From Trichomonas vaginalis G3 (Eukaryota; Parabasalia; Trichomonadida; Trichomonadidae), in contig NC_067206.1 of NCBI RefSeq assembly GCF_026262505.1, positions 15,558,205 to 15,622,204 of the forward strand: a stretch of DNA of 64,000 nt. The letters are read 5' to 3'. Positions 21,094-30,557 of the stretch are shown in pieces. Below the pieces are notes generated by a model. That model ran no database searches, was not told the origin of the DNA, and saw only the letters and a list, made by a program, of their open reading frames with translations. A program made the position numbers and the translations under genes. The stretch's first letter is position 1. Each line of letters opens with the position of its first letter.

Positions 21094-21803
21094 TATTTTA
21101 AATATTATTTAATTTTATTATTTGAATAGGCCAACTTATATTTGAGAAGCTCAATTTGAGACCACTTAAAACATTGAAATATCATAAATATTGAAATATT
21201 AAAAAGTGTATTTCAAAATATTGAAATTATAAAATTTATAATACTGAAATTGAGACAAATTAATAAATTCAATGTGTTTTTTTTGAAATAACTCTCAAAT
21301 ATTATTTTTTTGTTTATTTAATGATGAATAAATATGATTGCTTTAGTCAATCATAAAAACTAATTTAAGTTTAAAATAATGAAAGGATAATTTGATTGTT
21401 TTTTAAAATACAATTATTTTTGATGATTTGCAAGAATCTTTGAAAAGAATATAATATAGGTTCTATTTTTGTAAAATTTATCCAAATCATGTATTACATA
21501 AATTACGATTAAAACGATGAAAGAACCAAAAAGTGTGTTTTGTGTTTTGTTGTTGCGTGTTGGATGCGGGATCCTGTTATTTCCGAAATCGACAAAAAAT
21601 TTGGAAATTTAATTTCCGAAATCGAAATTATATTAATGTTTTTAATATTCTTATATCAAAAGGATTAAAGTTCATTAAGAGAAAAACAATTCTTCTTCTT
21701 CAATCTATTGGCGCATTTATTTCTACACGCCAATAAGGAAGGGAAAATTATAAGACACCATGGTGTCTTCAAAACGCTAATTTTTGATATTTTTAACAAC
21801 CCT
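21094..21803. other. Right subterminal region of hAT copy 1
   Basis: AT-rich non-coding sequence ending in the hAT terminus TAACAACCCT. A 67-aa frame at 21533-21736 is also present in copy 2, but nothing suggests it is translated. AGACACCATGGTGTCT (about 21751-21766) is a perfect 16-bp palindrome near the end. Confidence 0.5.
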
Positions 21804-21821
21804 AAAAAAGTGCCGTGTGGC
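21804..21821. mobile_element. Right end of the hairpin-array element
   Basis: Eighteen bases, AAAAAAGTGCCGTGTGGC, followed by the 9-bp duplication AAATGAAAC. They belong to the element starting at 14363. Confidence 0.65.
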
Positions 21822-22760
21822 AAATGAAACAATATTAAAATTCACAATTCAAAATATCACTTCTTCGAATATCTTTCAAATAGATTTGATACTACTGGAA
21901 AATTTATTCGAATATTTATCGCATTATATTAACCAGATTTTTTTCATTTTTTCATTAAAATTAATTCATTTTAAAGCTTTAGATAACATACAATACCTTT
22001 ATTTATCAACATTTTCCGATCAATATGATGAGATATTACGTTTCATAAGCAGCAGTGACAATTCTCTCTATATCATCGATACATTTATTGCTTTGATTAA
22101 AAACAATATTCTTGACGTTGAATTCTTCCAAAACGCAGTTTTACTCAAGAAAGAAATTTTTTCTAGTATTATTGAGTACGAAAATCAATATTCAACTTAT
22201 GCAATTGCAAATTTCTTTACAAAATTATTAAAATATTACCCAGGATATGCAACTGCTCTTCCATGTTCGGATATACTAATATCAAATTATTTCAACTTTT
22301 TTAATGACGTGAATTCAATTATAAATAACGAAGATTTTGTTTATCTTCTCAAATTTATAGTTTTATTTTATAAAGCAGTCAATATAACATCTGAGATGGC
22401 TTTAGAATTCATAAAAACACTTGAAATTCTGCGAAGTCTTTCTCCTCACTATTCATTTACAGAGTATGTAGTTCAGGGGTATTATTGTTACTTCCTCTTA
22501 TACCCATGCAAATTTCATCTACCGATTTTTTAAATTCACATGAATTTTTAATTAATTATGCAATTGAGAATTCAAATCTTCACAAATATTTGAAATTATA
22601 TTCCAGATGTTTCCGCAGATTTGATAGCGATGAAATATTCAAAATGTTTTTCATATCTTAAACTTGTAGAAGTTACAACAGAATATTTATCAGAAAATCA
22701 GGATCTTTCTGAGAAACAGATCTTTATTTGCAACGATATCCTAACGAGGGTTAATTTAAT
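21822..22760 (+). pseudogene. 3' part of the captured helical gene
   Basis: Continues in register from 14362 with ILKFTIQNITSSNIFQ and stays open to 22533 (about 235 residues here). Another 220 bp with similar Leu/Ile/Phe-rich coding character follow in other frames before 22760. It looks like helical-repeat sequence with no catalytic motif. It is probably a decayed paralogue of a trichomonad gene family that I cannot name. Confidence 0.55.
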
Positions 22761-22846
22761 TTAATTTTTATTTTTTATTTCAAGTTTGAGTAAACTTTCA
22801 AGATAATCTATATAAGCCTTTTGATGTTCTTCATCTAGATTCTTGT

Positions 22847-23116
22847 TTAATATGTGATGAATTTGATTTTTTTTTGAAAATTCAAGATAAAATTCTTTTT
22901 ATCTTGATCAACAACATGAACAATTCGAGTACAGCGTAACATTTCATCAATATTTTCTGTTTTCTTCGTTTCTAGATATTTTTCAAATATTTCTTGCGGA
23001 ATCTCATTTTGATATACCCATTTATTTTTTTCCGGATGCTGATCTTTGTACTTAACAAAATATTGCTTGACTATTCGCTCAGAAACAACATATTCGATCT
23101 CTTTTCTCTTTCTCAT
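22847..23116 (-). CDS. Small chromodomain protein
   Basis: 89 residues beginning MRKRKEIEYVVSERIVKQ. Residues about 7-50 match a chromodomain: EYVVSERI (first strand), YFVKYKDQHPEKNKWVYQNEI (the family's YLVKWKGY...TWE region, with aromatic positions Y, Y and W) and IFEKYLETK (C-terminal helix). Chromodomains bind methylated histone tails, so the protein could direct the transposon to, or protect it in, a particular chromatin state. It lies 160 bp from, and divergent to, the MULE transposase, suggesting a shared intergenic promoter. A TCACAAAT initiator is present 5 nt upstream of the ATG. It could be a fragment of a longer protein, but the start and promoter look real. Confidence 0.6.
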   Translation of the reverse strand: MRKRKEIEYVVSERIVKQYFVKYKDQHPEKNKWVYQNEIPQEIFEKYLETKKTENIDEMLRCTRIVHVVDQDKKNFILNFQKKIKFITY

Positions 23117-23121
23117 TGAAT

Positions 23122-23129
23122 ATTTGTGA
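23122..23129 (-). promoter_or_regulatory. Initiator for the chromodomain gene
   Basis: TCACAAAT on the minus strand, within GTGTCACAAAT, 5 nt upstream of the ATG at 23116. Confidence 0.4.
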
Positions 23130-23276
23130 CACTTTTGAATTCAATCAAATCAAAAATATTTGAAATTGCTAGAATTTTTTTCTTTCTCATGAATATTTGA
23201 AATGACTCAAAAGGAAAACTCGTTCGATTCAATTCAATTTTGAATCAGAATTTTTTAAGGACCAATAAATCAAATT

Positions 23277-23888
23277 ATGTTAAGAAAATCTTTGTTTAAC
23301 TCAGAGTATCAAAAGTACGTTAAACCTTCAATTTTATCTCATGTCGGAAAGCGAACCGACAATAGTGGAAGAGAATATAGAATGGAAATACCTGAAAATC
23401 CCCCAATTCCAATTCTCAAGGAAAGATATAGCAAATTAAAATTTACAGATCCTACAGAAGCTGCTATATTTATTGCAAAAGATTCATATAATTCTTTTTA
23501 TCCATTAAATTTTTGAGCAAGGAAAAAAGTTTCGTTGTCCTAACTGCCAATTTTGCATGGAGCTTGTAAAGACTCATGAAAATGGTCAACTTTTCTTCAT
23601 TCCAGTAATTAAACACGAGCATAGAGCAAAGCAATGCAAGCCGAGTAACAATATACCAAAAATTCTTAAGTTGCAAGCAGGAAAAAAAGTCTATGAATTA
23701 GCAAATTCTGATAATGTTCCTCAATGCAAAGAAATTTTTGCAAAAGAATTGAATATTCCCAATGCAACTTATACGATGTTCCATAATATAGTAAATAAAC
23801 TTAAAGGAACCAAAAAAGGGGATAGAATTCAATCTTACAATTATTTCTCAACAATTTTTTCAATCATAAACAAAATCGAACAAGGATT
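23277..23888 (+). pseudogene. MULE transposase, N-terminal part
   Basis: First segment of the MULE's own transposase. The ATG at 23277 overlaps a TCAAATT initiator-like sequence. Residues 1-78 run to a stop at 23514-23516. A one-base slip in a T-run there moves the coding frame, which resumes as FEQGKKFRCPNCQF with a C-x2-C...H-x-H (KHEHRAKQC) zinc-binding region typical of FLYWCH/WRKY-type MULE N-termini. The frame runs into an insertion at 23889. The 9-bp duplication ACAAGGATT (23880-23888 and 25654-25662) marks the break, and codons are in register across it. Confidence 0.75.
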
Positions 23889-24630
23889 GTTGTGCATGAA
23901 AAATAGCGTGACTTCACTTTTGACAAAAAGCGACACTATTTCTGATGGTTTTGTCATTTATTTGTCAGATTTATAAATGGATAATAATGCTGTAAATCAG
24001 ATATTAATTAAAAATATTTAAGATTTATGTTCGAATTGAAAAGCAAAATGATATTTTTTTAATTGAAAAACGTTAATATCTGATATTTTGAAGTTTTTAA
24101 TATTTGTTAGTATCTTAAATTATTGAATGCATACGTTTTTTATGTTCTCAATTTTAAAAAAATTGTGAAGAATTTAGTTTTTTGGAGATGGATGTTTAAT
24201 ATTTGTGAGTGAGAATGCAAGCAGGAGTTTGGTACTTTAAGGCTAGGTTGAGATAGATTTCCCATTATATTATCTGTGAATATATTGTTTGAAAATTCAA
24301 GATATAAAAATATATTATCAAAAAATTTTATATTTTTAAATACAATAGGGTGGAAATATAGTACGATGAGATATCAATGATATATTTTATAATGGGAGGT
24401 AATCTGAAGATAAGTAGCAAATTTTATGCGATTTTGATTGGGCAAACCCAAATTTTAGCTAAAAGTGACAGGGGAAAAAAACGTTTAGTATTAAAAAAAA
24501 GACCGATGAGAGCTTCGTTCGAAATATAGAGGGAACTGAGAATGCGCAACCATTCTCAGGGAATATTGGATGCTATTCCCGTTCTCTCTGTATGGAAAAT
24601 TGAGGTTTTCAAAGGGAGTTAAAATAATAT

Positions 24631-24870
24631 CAAATTTATACTAATTTACTTCAAAATACAAAAGTATTTGACAGCTAAAATTAGTTACTTTAGCAAGCCG
24701 ATCAATACCCTTTTACGATTATTGTTACTTTTTCGAAATAAAAGTAAAAACAAATTTATACTAATTTACTTCAAAATACAAAAGTATTTGACAGCTAAAA
24801 TTAGTTACTTTAGCAAGCCTATCAATACCCTTTTACGATTATTGCTACTTTTTCGAAATAAAATAAATTT
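24631..24870. repeat. Tandem duplication, 120-bp unit
   Basis: CAAATTTATACTAATTTACT starts at 24631 and again at 24751; the two units differ by a few bases only. Confidence 0.9.
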
Positions 24871-25160
24871 ATTATCAAAAAACCTTTTTTTCTTAGTAAA
24901 AATAAACGAAATTTTTTACCTTATGAACTTTTGATGGAAATATGCAAATTTAAAATAATAAAGAAAGCCGCGAGCGAAGCGATCGGCTTAGTTCGAAGAT
25001 TTTGATTCAAATCTTTGCTGAGCTGTAATTCGCAGAAGCCGCGAGCGAATCGAGCGGCTTAGGTCTAAGATTTTGATTCAAATCTTTGCTTATATTCCTT
25101 AAATTCTTTATGAAACTCGCAACAGTTCCATAAAAAAATTTAAATTCTAAACTGTCGAAA

Positions 25161-25340
25161 TTACCGATCGGTAATCACACCCTTCACGGGTGTGTCACTT
25201 TTAGCTAAAATTACCCCTACTCCCGAAAAATTTTTGGTGAAATGCGACGACATTTCACCAAAAATTTTTCGGCGCCATATAGAGAACTATAGTCTGCGAG
25301 GTACTGATTCTATCTATGTACCTCGCAGACCATAGTTCTC
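25161..25340. repeat. Hairpin cluster
   Basis: Four adjacent inverted repeats: 25161-25174 (TTACCGATCGGTAA), 25176-25194 (CACACCCTTCACGGGTGTG), 25223-25272 (stem of about 22 bp, CCGAAAAATTTTTGGTGAAA) and 25282-25340 (stem of about 23 bp with apex GGTACTGATTC). The last shares its apex with hairpins of the next array. Confidence 0.85.
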
Positions 25341-25653
25341 AGCCAAAATGGCTAATAATTTGAGAGTCTATATGATAATGTAAAAGTTAAAACATTCAAG
25401 TATTTAAGTATTTCTTTAAAATATTAAGTTTTTTATTTTTCCAATAAAATTCTAATATCAAATATTTTTATTTAACGATTAATTTTATTTATATTTTTAT
25501 AGTTTTTTTAAGAAAAAATATTGTTAGGGTTTTATGGATTTTCAATTAATATACAAGATAATTCATGAATGTATATATTTCCAAGTTTTTAAGGATGCAA
25601 CACTTTACATTTGTAAACTGTCAAAAATGAAGTCACGCTATTTTTCATGCATT

Positions 25654-26160
25654 ACAAGGATTCTGCGAAATGATTTTAGTTAAAGAAGTTAACAATGAAA
25701 TTGAATTGCATACATTTAAGAAAGGTGATGAATTACCTGAAAATTCAAAAGACTTTCAAATTTATTCATTTATTGTAATTCCTCCAATAACTCATTTTTA
25801 CATGCAAACACAAGCTTTTTGCGGAATAATTCAAATTGATGGAACGTTTTTATTTTGTATTAAAAAAGGAAACTTACTCATTATTGGTACACCTGCACCA
25901 AATAATAGACTTATCCCTATTGCATTTGCATGGTCTGTTAGTGAAAATACGATAACAATTAAGGATATGCTCACTAAATTGAAATCTTTTATTCCACCAA
26001 GCAGATTCAAGAATATTTATTCTGATCAAGGTCCGGCAATTATAGCTGCTGTTAGAGAATCAGGCTTTTCTTGCGATCATAAATTTTGCTTACGTCATTT
26101 TGCAACAAAAAGGGAATACATCAATGTCTATTCTGTTGTAAACGAAAACGATAAAAACAG
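25654..26160 (+). pseudogene. MULE transposase, catalytic part
   Basis: Resumes in register after the insertion as QGFCEMILVKEVNN. It contains the first catalytic Asp (IIQIDGTFLF), the second (NIYSDQGPAIIAAV) and the C/H motif FCLRHFAT of the MULE transposase domain. The frame is then cut by the hairpin array that starts near 26161. Confidence 0.8.
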
Positions 26161-26960
26161 TTTGACAAAAAGTGACACTTTACATGGCAAAAATAGAGCC
26201 TTACTTTTGAGATACTTGAGATTGAAACTGAATCTTATGAAGCGGTGATCTTGAATCACTACATCATAAGGTTCAGTTTCATATAAAATTTGTTATTCTT
26301 TTGGAATTATTTCTTATAAGATTTTACATCTTTTAGCGGGAATGTTTGTTATCATGTATATATTATAAATATTTACACGATAACGAACATTCCTCACTAA
26401 ATTACTGAGAAACTTTGAGGAAATGTCGAACAATTTCCTCAAAGTTTCTCAGATTTATATAGATAACTAGAGTCCCCTAGGCACTGATTCTGGTTCAGTA
26501 CCTAGGAGGCTCTGGTTATCTAACGAACTGATAAAATGTTTTTAAATTTTGTGAATAATGCTACCTGTGAAGCACTGACTTCAAATCAGTACCTCACAGG
26601 TAGCAATTACATTGAAAGATGTGAGAAACTTTGTCCGAATGTTAAACTATTCGGACAAAGTTTCTCCCATATGTAGTGGAGATGGAAGGCTTTGAGGTAT
26701 ATTGTATTAATATATACCCCAAAGCCTTCCATCTCCACTTGAAAGTATCCAAACTTTGGGTTAATAGTTTGCAATTAACCCAAAGTTTGGACAATTTCTA
26801 GAAGGAATTGGAGGGTAAGAGATACTGATGAAATGTCAGTAACTCATGGCCTCCAATTCCTTCCTAAAACTCATAAAAGTGGACCTTACATGCATTTAAA
26901 ATTTGACATGTAAAGTCCACTTTTTGTGAGCGGGGATTTGACTCCGTCAAATCCCTTTTT
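26161..26960. repeat. Array of about eleven consecutive long hairpins
   Basis: Inverted repeats follow one another with little sequence between: 26224-26280, 26337-26395, 26405-26452, 26462-26520, 26559-26605, 26623-26666, 26675-26739, 26748-26791, 26803-26862, 26876-26924 and 26934-26956. Stems are 16-27 bp, mostly perfect; loops are 3-15 nt. Stem sequences are unrelated to each other. Three apices share an ACTGA...TCAGTA core (26482-26501, 26573-26592, 26823-26842). The block interrupts the MULE transposase and its ends have ACAAAAAGTG(G)ACTTTACATG-like inverted repeats, so it is probably an inserted non-autonomous element. I could not fix its duplication. Confidence 0.85.
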
Positions 26961-27711
26961 CGTTTACGAGAATTCCGAAATTGTTGAAGTCGCTTACGCA
27001 GACCATCCTCAAAAACGAATTGACTTGATTAAAAAGTTAGAAACTCGTTTACAAGAGGAATATCCAAACCGCGAAAATAATCAGGATCTCTTTAAGTACT
27101 TAGATAGTATTAACCCATTTGAAGGATTCGCTGACTACACCGCTGGCATACTCACAACATCTCTTATTGAATCCCTTAATGCCGAAATTAAAGATAAATG
27201 GGCTACATATGAACCCGCCGAACTAATTATCCGTCTCATTAAACATGAATTCAATCTTGTTAAAAATGTTTTAACAGGTGATTTTAAATCAGATAATATT
27301 ATCAAAAATCTAAATGAAACTTTGAAACATTCAGATATGTTTAGCTCGGTATTATATGATCCAATTCAAGAATTATATTATGCAACTTTTGGTCGCTATA
27401 CATATTGCGTAAAAATTATGTCAGATTCACAATATTCATGCACATGTAAGCACATCAAATTATACGGATTACCTTGTATTCATGTAATCGCCGTATTGAA
27501 TCACTTTTCGAACAAAAATCTTCTTAAAAATTTGAATGATGCAGTTCATGCTCGCTTCAAATGTTCAGAGTTTATGACTCCTGTGGAAGATTTAATGAAA
27601 TTTTATGTTGACCAAGCATCTTTAAAAATTCCCGGAATAAATTTCAACCTGGGAGAGATTGAAAAATTAAGGGGAAAAAGGACTAGGATTAAAGCATTTT
27701 ACGAAAAGTGA
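26961..27711 (+). pseudogene. MULE transposase, C-terminal part with SWIM zinc finger
   Basis: A frame of about 250 residues ending at 27711. It includes a probable third catalytic Glu region (TTSLIESLNAEIK) and a SWIM zinc finger CTCKHIKLYGLPCIHVIAVL (CxCx(n)CxH), the usual C-terminal module of MULE transposases. Together with 23277-23888 and 25654-26160 it forms the element's own transposase, now split by two insertions and one frameshift. Confidence 0.8.
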
Positions 27712-28895
27712 TGCTGTGTTGTTAGTTATTTGTTTACTTTTTTTAATATTTTTTAAAAAAATAAAAGAAAATTCAAATAATTTTGTATCTCCCATGATAT
27801 ATCGACCCACGAGTACTAATGTGGCTATAATTAGAGATTGCAACTCTATTATGATCATAGTCCGGTGATATACAATAAGATTCAAATTTTGAAAGAATTA
27901 AATTAATAAAATCCGGGTGAAAAAAATAAAAACAGCTTCTAAAAGTATAGTTATCTTAAAATACGAACTTTAACACAAGTTTTTTGATCCAATAGAAAAT
28001 TGAATTCTTTGAATAAATAAAATATTTTATGTATTAACATATTAAATTTCCTAATTATTTTTTCTTCTTGGGAAAATTTTTGAATTCGAATAGAAAATTC
28101 AATAAATTGAAATTGGGTTGAAAGAATTCTCCATATTAACTTGTCATATATTTCAGATCATATAAATTAAGTTAATTAAATTTTTTAAAAACCTTAATAG
28201 GATAAAAAAAAGAATTTACACTCTCTCACTTTGAAAACGTAGAAAATGCCAATCTATTGGTATACATTTTAGTTTTGTTAAGTTTACAAAACGATTACTC
28301 TAGATTTTAAAGATTTATCAAGAATTTAGAGAATATCCTTCTCAAAACAACTTCAATAGCGAAGGATTAGTATTGAATCGGATTTGTAACATAATTATAG
28401 TACATTACAATACAATTTCTCCGACTTTTAAATATTTTTGAAATATTTACAAAATATGCTCTTTCTATCATCGATACTTTAATACAGAGCAAATTTAGTA
28501 AATGTCATCACGTTATTTTTTCATAAATCGTTTTCGAACTTTTGAAATATTTATTTTAAACCAGTTTTCTACATTTAATATGTGAATTATATCAAAAGTA
28601 GATGGGCGATACTTGTAAATCTATTTAAACTATTAGTTTGCTATTATTGAAGAACTTTATAATTTTTTTTCTTATGTATGGAATTAAAGATAATTTTGCC
28701 GATTCCAACTGGTTTTTCTATATGAGTTAAATATGCCAAGTGAAATTGGACTTGCCAATATTGTAAATTGAAGTATGGACTATATATAAATTTTCATTGA
28801 TTGATGAATAACTCGGAGTAATGTAATTGTTGATAATGAAAAATAGTTTTCAATTGCTGGTAAGGGCCAATGTATGTTCAATAGCTCCGAAAGCA
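27712..28895. other. Right subterminal region of the MULE
   Basis: AT-rich, no gene or repeat seen. Confidence 0.45.
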
Positions 28896-28976
28896 AAAAA
28901 TGCACGTTTAGAAAAAGACGATAACGATTAAATTACAAAATCGATAACGACGACGATTAAATTACAAAATCAATAA
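28896..28976. repeat. Right terminal inverted repeat of the MULE
   Basis: Reverse complement of 9719-9799 with one visible mismatch. The 10-bp duplication follows at 28983-28992. Confidence 0.85.
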
Positions 28977-28982
28977 TGACCC

Positions 28983-29459
28983 AGCCAAAAGGGTAAGCTT
29001 AGTGCCATAGAGGCTGTAATAAGTTTTGTCTTGAGTCATTGTTAAACCACGGTTTCCACCATATCAATTAACTTTAGCTCTATCATTGTCAATGATCTGG
29101 ACATCCGTGTGTGAAGCTAAAGAAACACGATGTGGCTCGGTATCATTATTTGTAAATATCCATTGAATGAGCATGTAATTATCGCCTAATGGTTGGGATA
29201 ATTTGGTTTTGACATGAACATTTTGTGAAGAAGCTTCACCATTGTTTCTTCCGAGAATGTAGACTAAATTTCCATCATCAACCTTGAAAGCAGGCCACCA
29301 GCCATAGTCAGCAAAAGATGTTGAATAGTAATGACCGTTAGAAACGTATCTAATATCAAAATCGGAACGCCATTCACCCCAAGTCAACTGGTTTACATAA
29401 TGCCATGAGAGAGTTCCGCCTGAATATACGTGCTGTGAAAGCAAGGAAAGAATCAGCAT
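28983..29459 (-). pseudogene. Surface/secreted Ig-like-repeat protein, N-terminal part
   Basis: Begins at the ATG at 29459 with a short hydrophobic leader (MLILSLLSQHVYSG), probably a signal peptide. A Trp/Tyr-rich domain follows (TLSWHYVNQLTWGEWRSDFD, YILGRNNG, IQWIFTNND, RVSLASHTDVQI). An in-frame TGA at 29064-29066 follows DNDRAKVN; the frame then continues YGGNRGLTMTQDKTYYSLYG up to the MULE insertion and resumes at 9713. With the defects downstream this host gene is a pseudogene with at least three small lesions besides the 19-kb insertion. The intact protein would be an exported, probably surface-attached one. The family is unnamed to me. Confidence 0.75.
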
Positions 29460-29463
29460 CTTT

Positions 29464-29471
29464 AAAAATGA
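29464..29471 (-). promoter_or_regulatory. Initiator for the surface-protein gene
   Basis: TCATTTTT on the minus strand, 4 nt before the ATG at 29459 (TCATTTTTAAAGATG). Confidence 0.6.
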
Positions 29472-30026
29472 AATGATTTTATTTATTCGTTTCTTGCGGC
29501 GGTTTCTATGAAAACTTTCGAATATTTTGAGAGTATAAAAGCCATATCTTCTCTCAATTCACTAAAATTAAAGGTTATCAATTATCGATTAAATATTCTC
29601 GAATGCATATTCTTGTTTTGTATAACATACAAAATATGGCCAAAATAAAAAGACAATAAAGCAATTCTAAAGGACAAAATAAAGAATTGAGCATATATAA
29701 AGCAAGTCTATGTTAATAACAAACCAAATAGTTTGATAAAAATATCTGCCAATGAAAAACGGTTATTTTCCATCAAAAAGTGAATATTTTAACCTATTAT
29801 GAACTAAATTTAATTACCAAAATGGTTCGTAATTCGAAATTTACAGGTCAAATTATGATCGTAGCAAAACCTGTATTGCAAATTTGATGAAACTCAAAAA
29901 TTATCCCATGAATTATAGATACAAGGTGATGTGATTTTTGCATCCCTGGGATGGACGATACACCCAAAATGTCACCTTTTTGGGATAACAAAATTTTATG
30001 TGTTATTAGAGTTCTGCAAACCATAT
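29472..30026. other. Intergenic region and left edge of the hairpin element
   Basis: No gene. Around 29948-29982 the sequence GGGATGG...ATGTCACCTTTTT resembles the GGGACAAA...TGTCACTTTT ends of the other non-autonomous elements, so the hairpin element may begin here. Confidence 0.4.
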
Positions 30027-30557
30027 GCACAATATCTATTCAGCCTGACTTCTTGTATATAGGAGTCTGGCTGAATAGATATTGTGCATGTGGCAATATA
30101 AGTAATTCCGAGATTACCATCGTGAGCTATAGTACACTACTTCTCCTTGGTCCTAGCTCAGTTCCAAGGATATCAGTGTTCAAGGATTTGGCAAGGTCCT
30201 TCTGAAGTCTCTCATTCGATGAGAGATTTCGGAAGAACCTTGCCTTAAAGTATTCCAACTCTTGTTCTCTTGTTCCTGAATAGTCAGAAAAGTTATTTGA
30301 CTACTTAAGGCAGAGATTATCCGAGGTCCCTCATTTGATGAGAGGCCTCGGATAATCTCTGCCTTAAAGTTGTACACTTGTAGTCAATTAGAATGTAAGT
30401 ATACACGGATAGGACAGCTTTCTTCTGAAGTCTTAGATTTGATGAGAAGCCTCAGAAGAAAACTGTCCTATCTGATAATAAAAGGAGTTTCAGAAGCTCC
30501 AGAGCTCCCTTTCGTAAGGAATGGGAGCTTTGAAGCTCCTGGTTCGAAGATGTGCTT
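30027..30557. repeat. Hairpin array, left half (Polinton target)
   Basis: Long hairpins at 30027-30087, 30190-30244, 30307-30365, 30409-30471 and 30483-30540. The second to fourth share an apical module (GTC(T/C)(C/T)TCATT(C/T)GATGAGAG or close variants) on different basal stems. The fifth has the apex CTCCCTTTCGTAAGGAATGG seen also at 14766, 14888 and 54411. The array is interrupted at 30557/54350 by the Polinton. Confidence 0.85.

Larger units (their letters stand above)
14985..21803 (+). mobile_element. hAT transposon, copy 1 (contains a second transposon and a MITE)
   Basis: 6.8 kb with ends AGGGTTGTTA...TAACAACCCT and an 8-bp duplication AAAAAAGT (14977-14984 and 21804-21811), which is the hAT size. 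The terminus may include one more outer base (T...A), as copy 2 suggests. It encodes an intact-looking hAT transposase (16138-18327). It also carries a 793-bp MITE (15291-16083) and a 2.3-kb MULE-like transposon (18716-21012) whose transposase is broken in this copy. It is nearly identical to 37682-44331 in the opposite orientation, so it is a recent transposition. Confidence 0.9.
23889..25653. mobile_element. Non-autonomous element inside the MULE transposase
   Basis: 1765 bp. Inverted ends read TGCATGAAAAATAGCGTGAC then TTCA(C/T)TTTTGAC. It has a 9-bp duplication ACAAGGATT. It contains a 120-bp tandem duplication (from 24631 and 24751), a roughly 70-bp duplication rich in GCCGCGAGCGAA (24966-25090) and several hairpins at 25161-25340. 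No transposase gene. Its insertion disabled the MULE. Confidence 0.8.
9714..28982. mobile_element. MULE-type DNA transposon (19.3 kb with nested insertions)
   Basis: The element lies in the minus-strand surface-protein gene and is flanked by the 10-bp duplication AGCCAAAAGG (9704-9713 and 28983-28992). Removing the element and one duplication restores a continuous host frame (GTKLTLLA joining REGYGVTN), so the boundaries are firm. The ends are 81-bp inverted repeats with one visible mismatch. A 9-11 bp duplication plus an internal MULE transposase with a SWIM zinc finger identify the superfamily. Subtracting nested insertions leaves roughly 6-7 kb, carrying the transposase, a chromodomain ORF on the other strand, and a gene that resembles a cellular protein (14139-14362 plus 21831 onward). 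It is not autonomous now, because the transposase is interrupted. Confidence 0.85.

Noticed and set aside
26161-26960. Hairpins as transcription terminators
   Set aside because: Bacterial-type terminators do not apply here, there are too many in a row, and U-tracts do not follow the stems.
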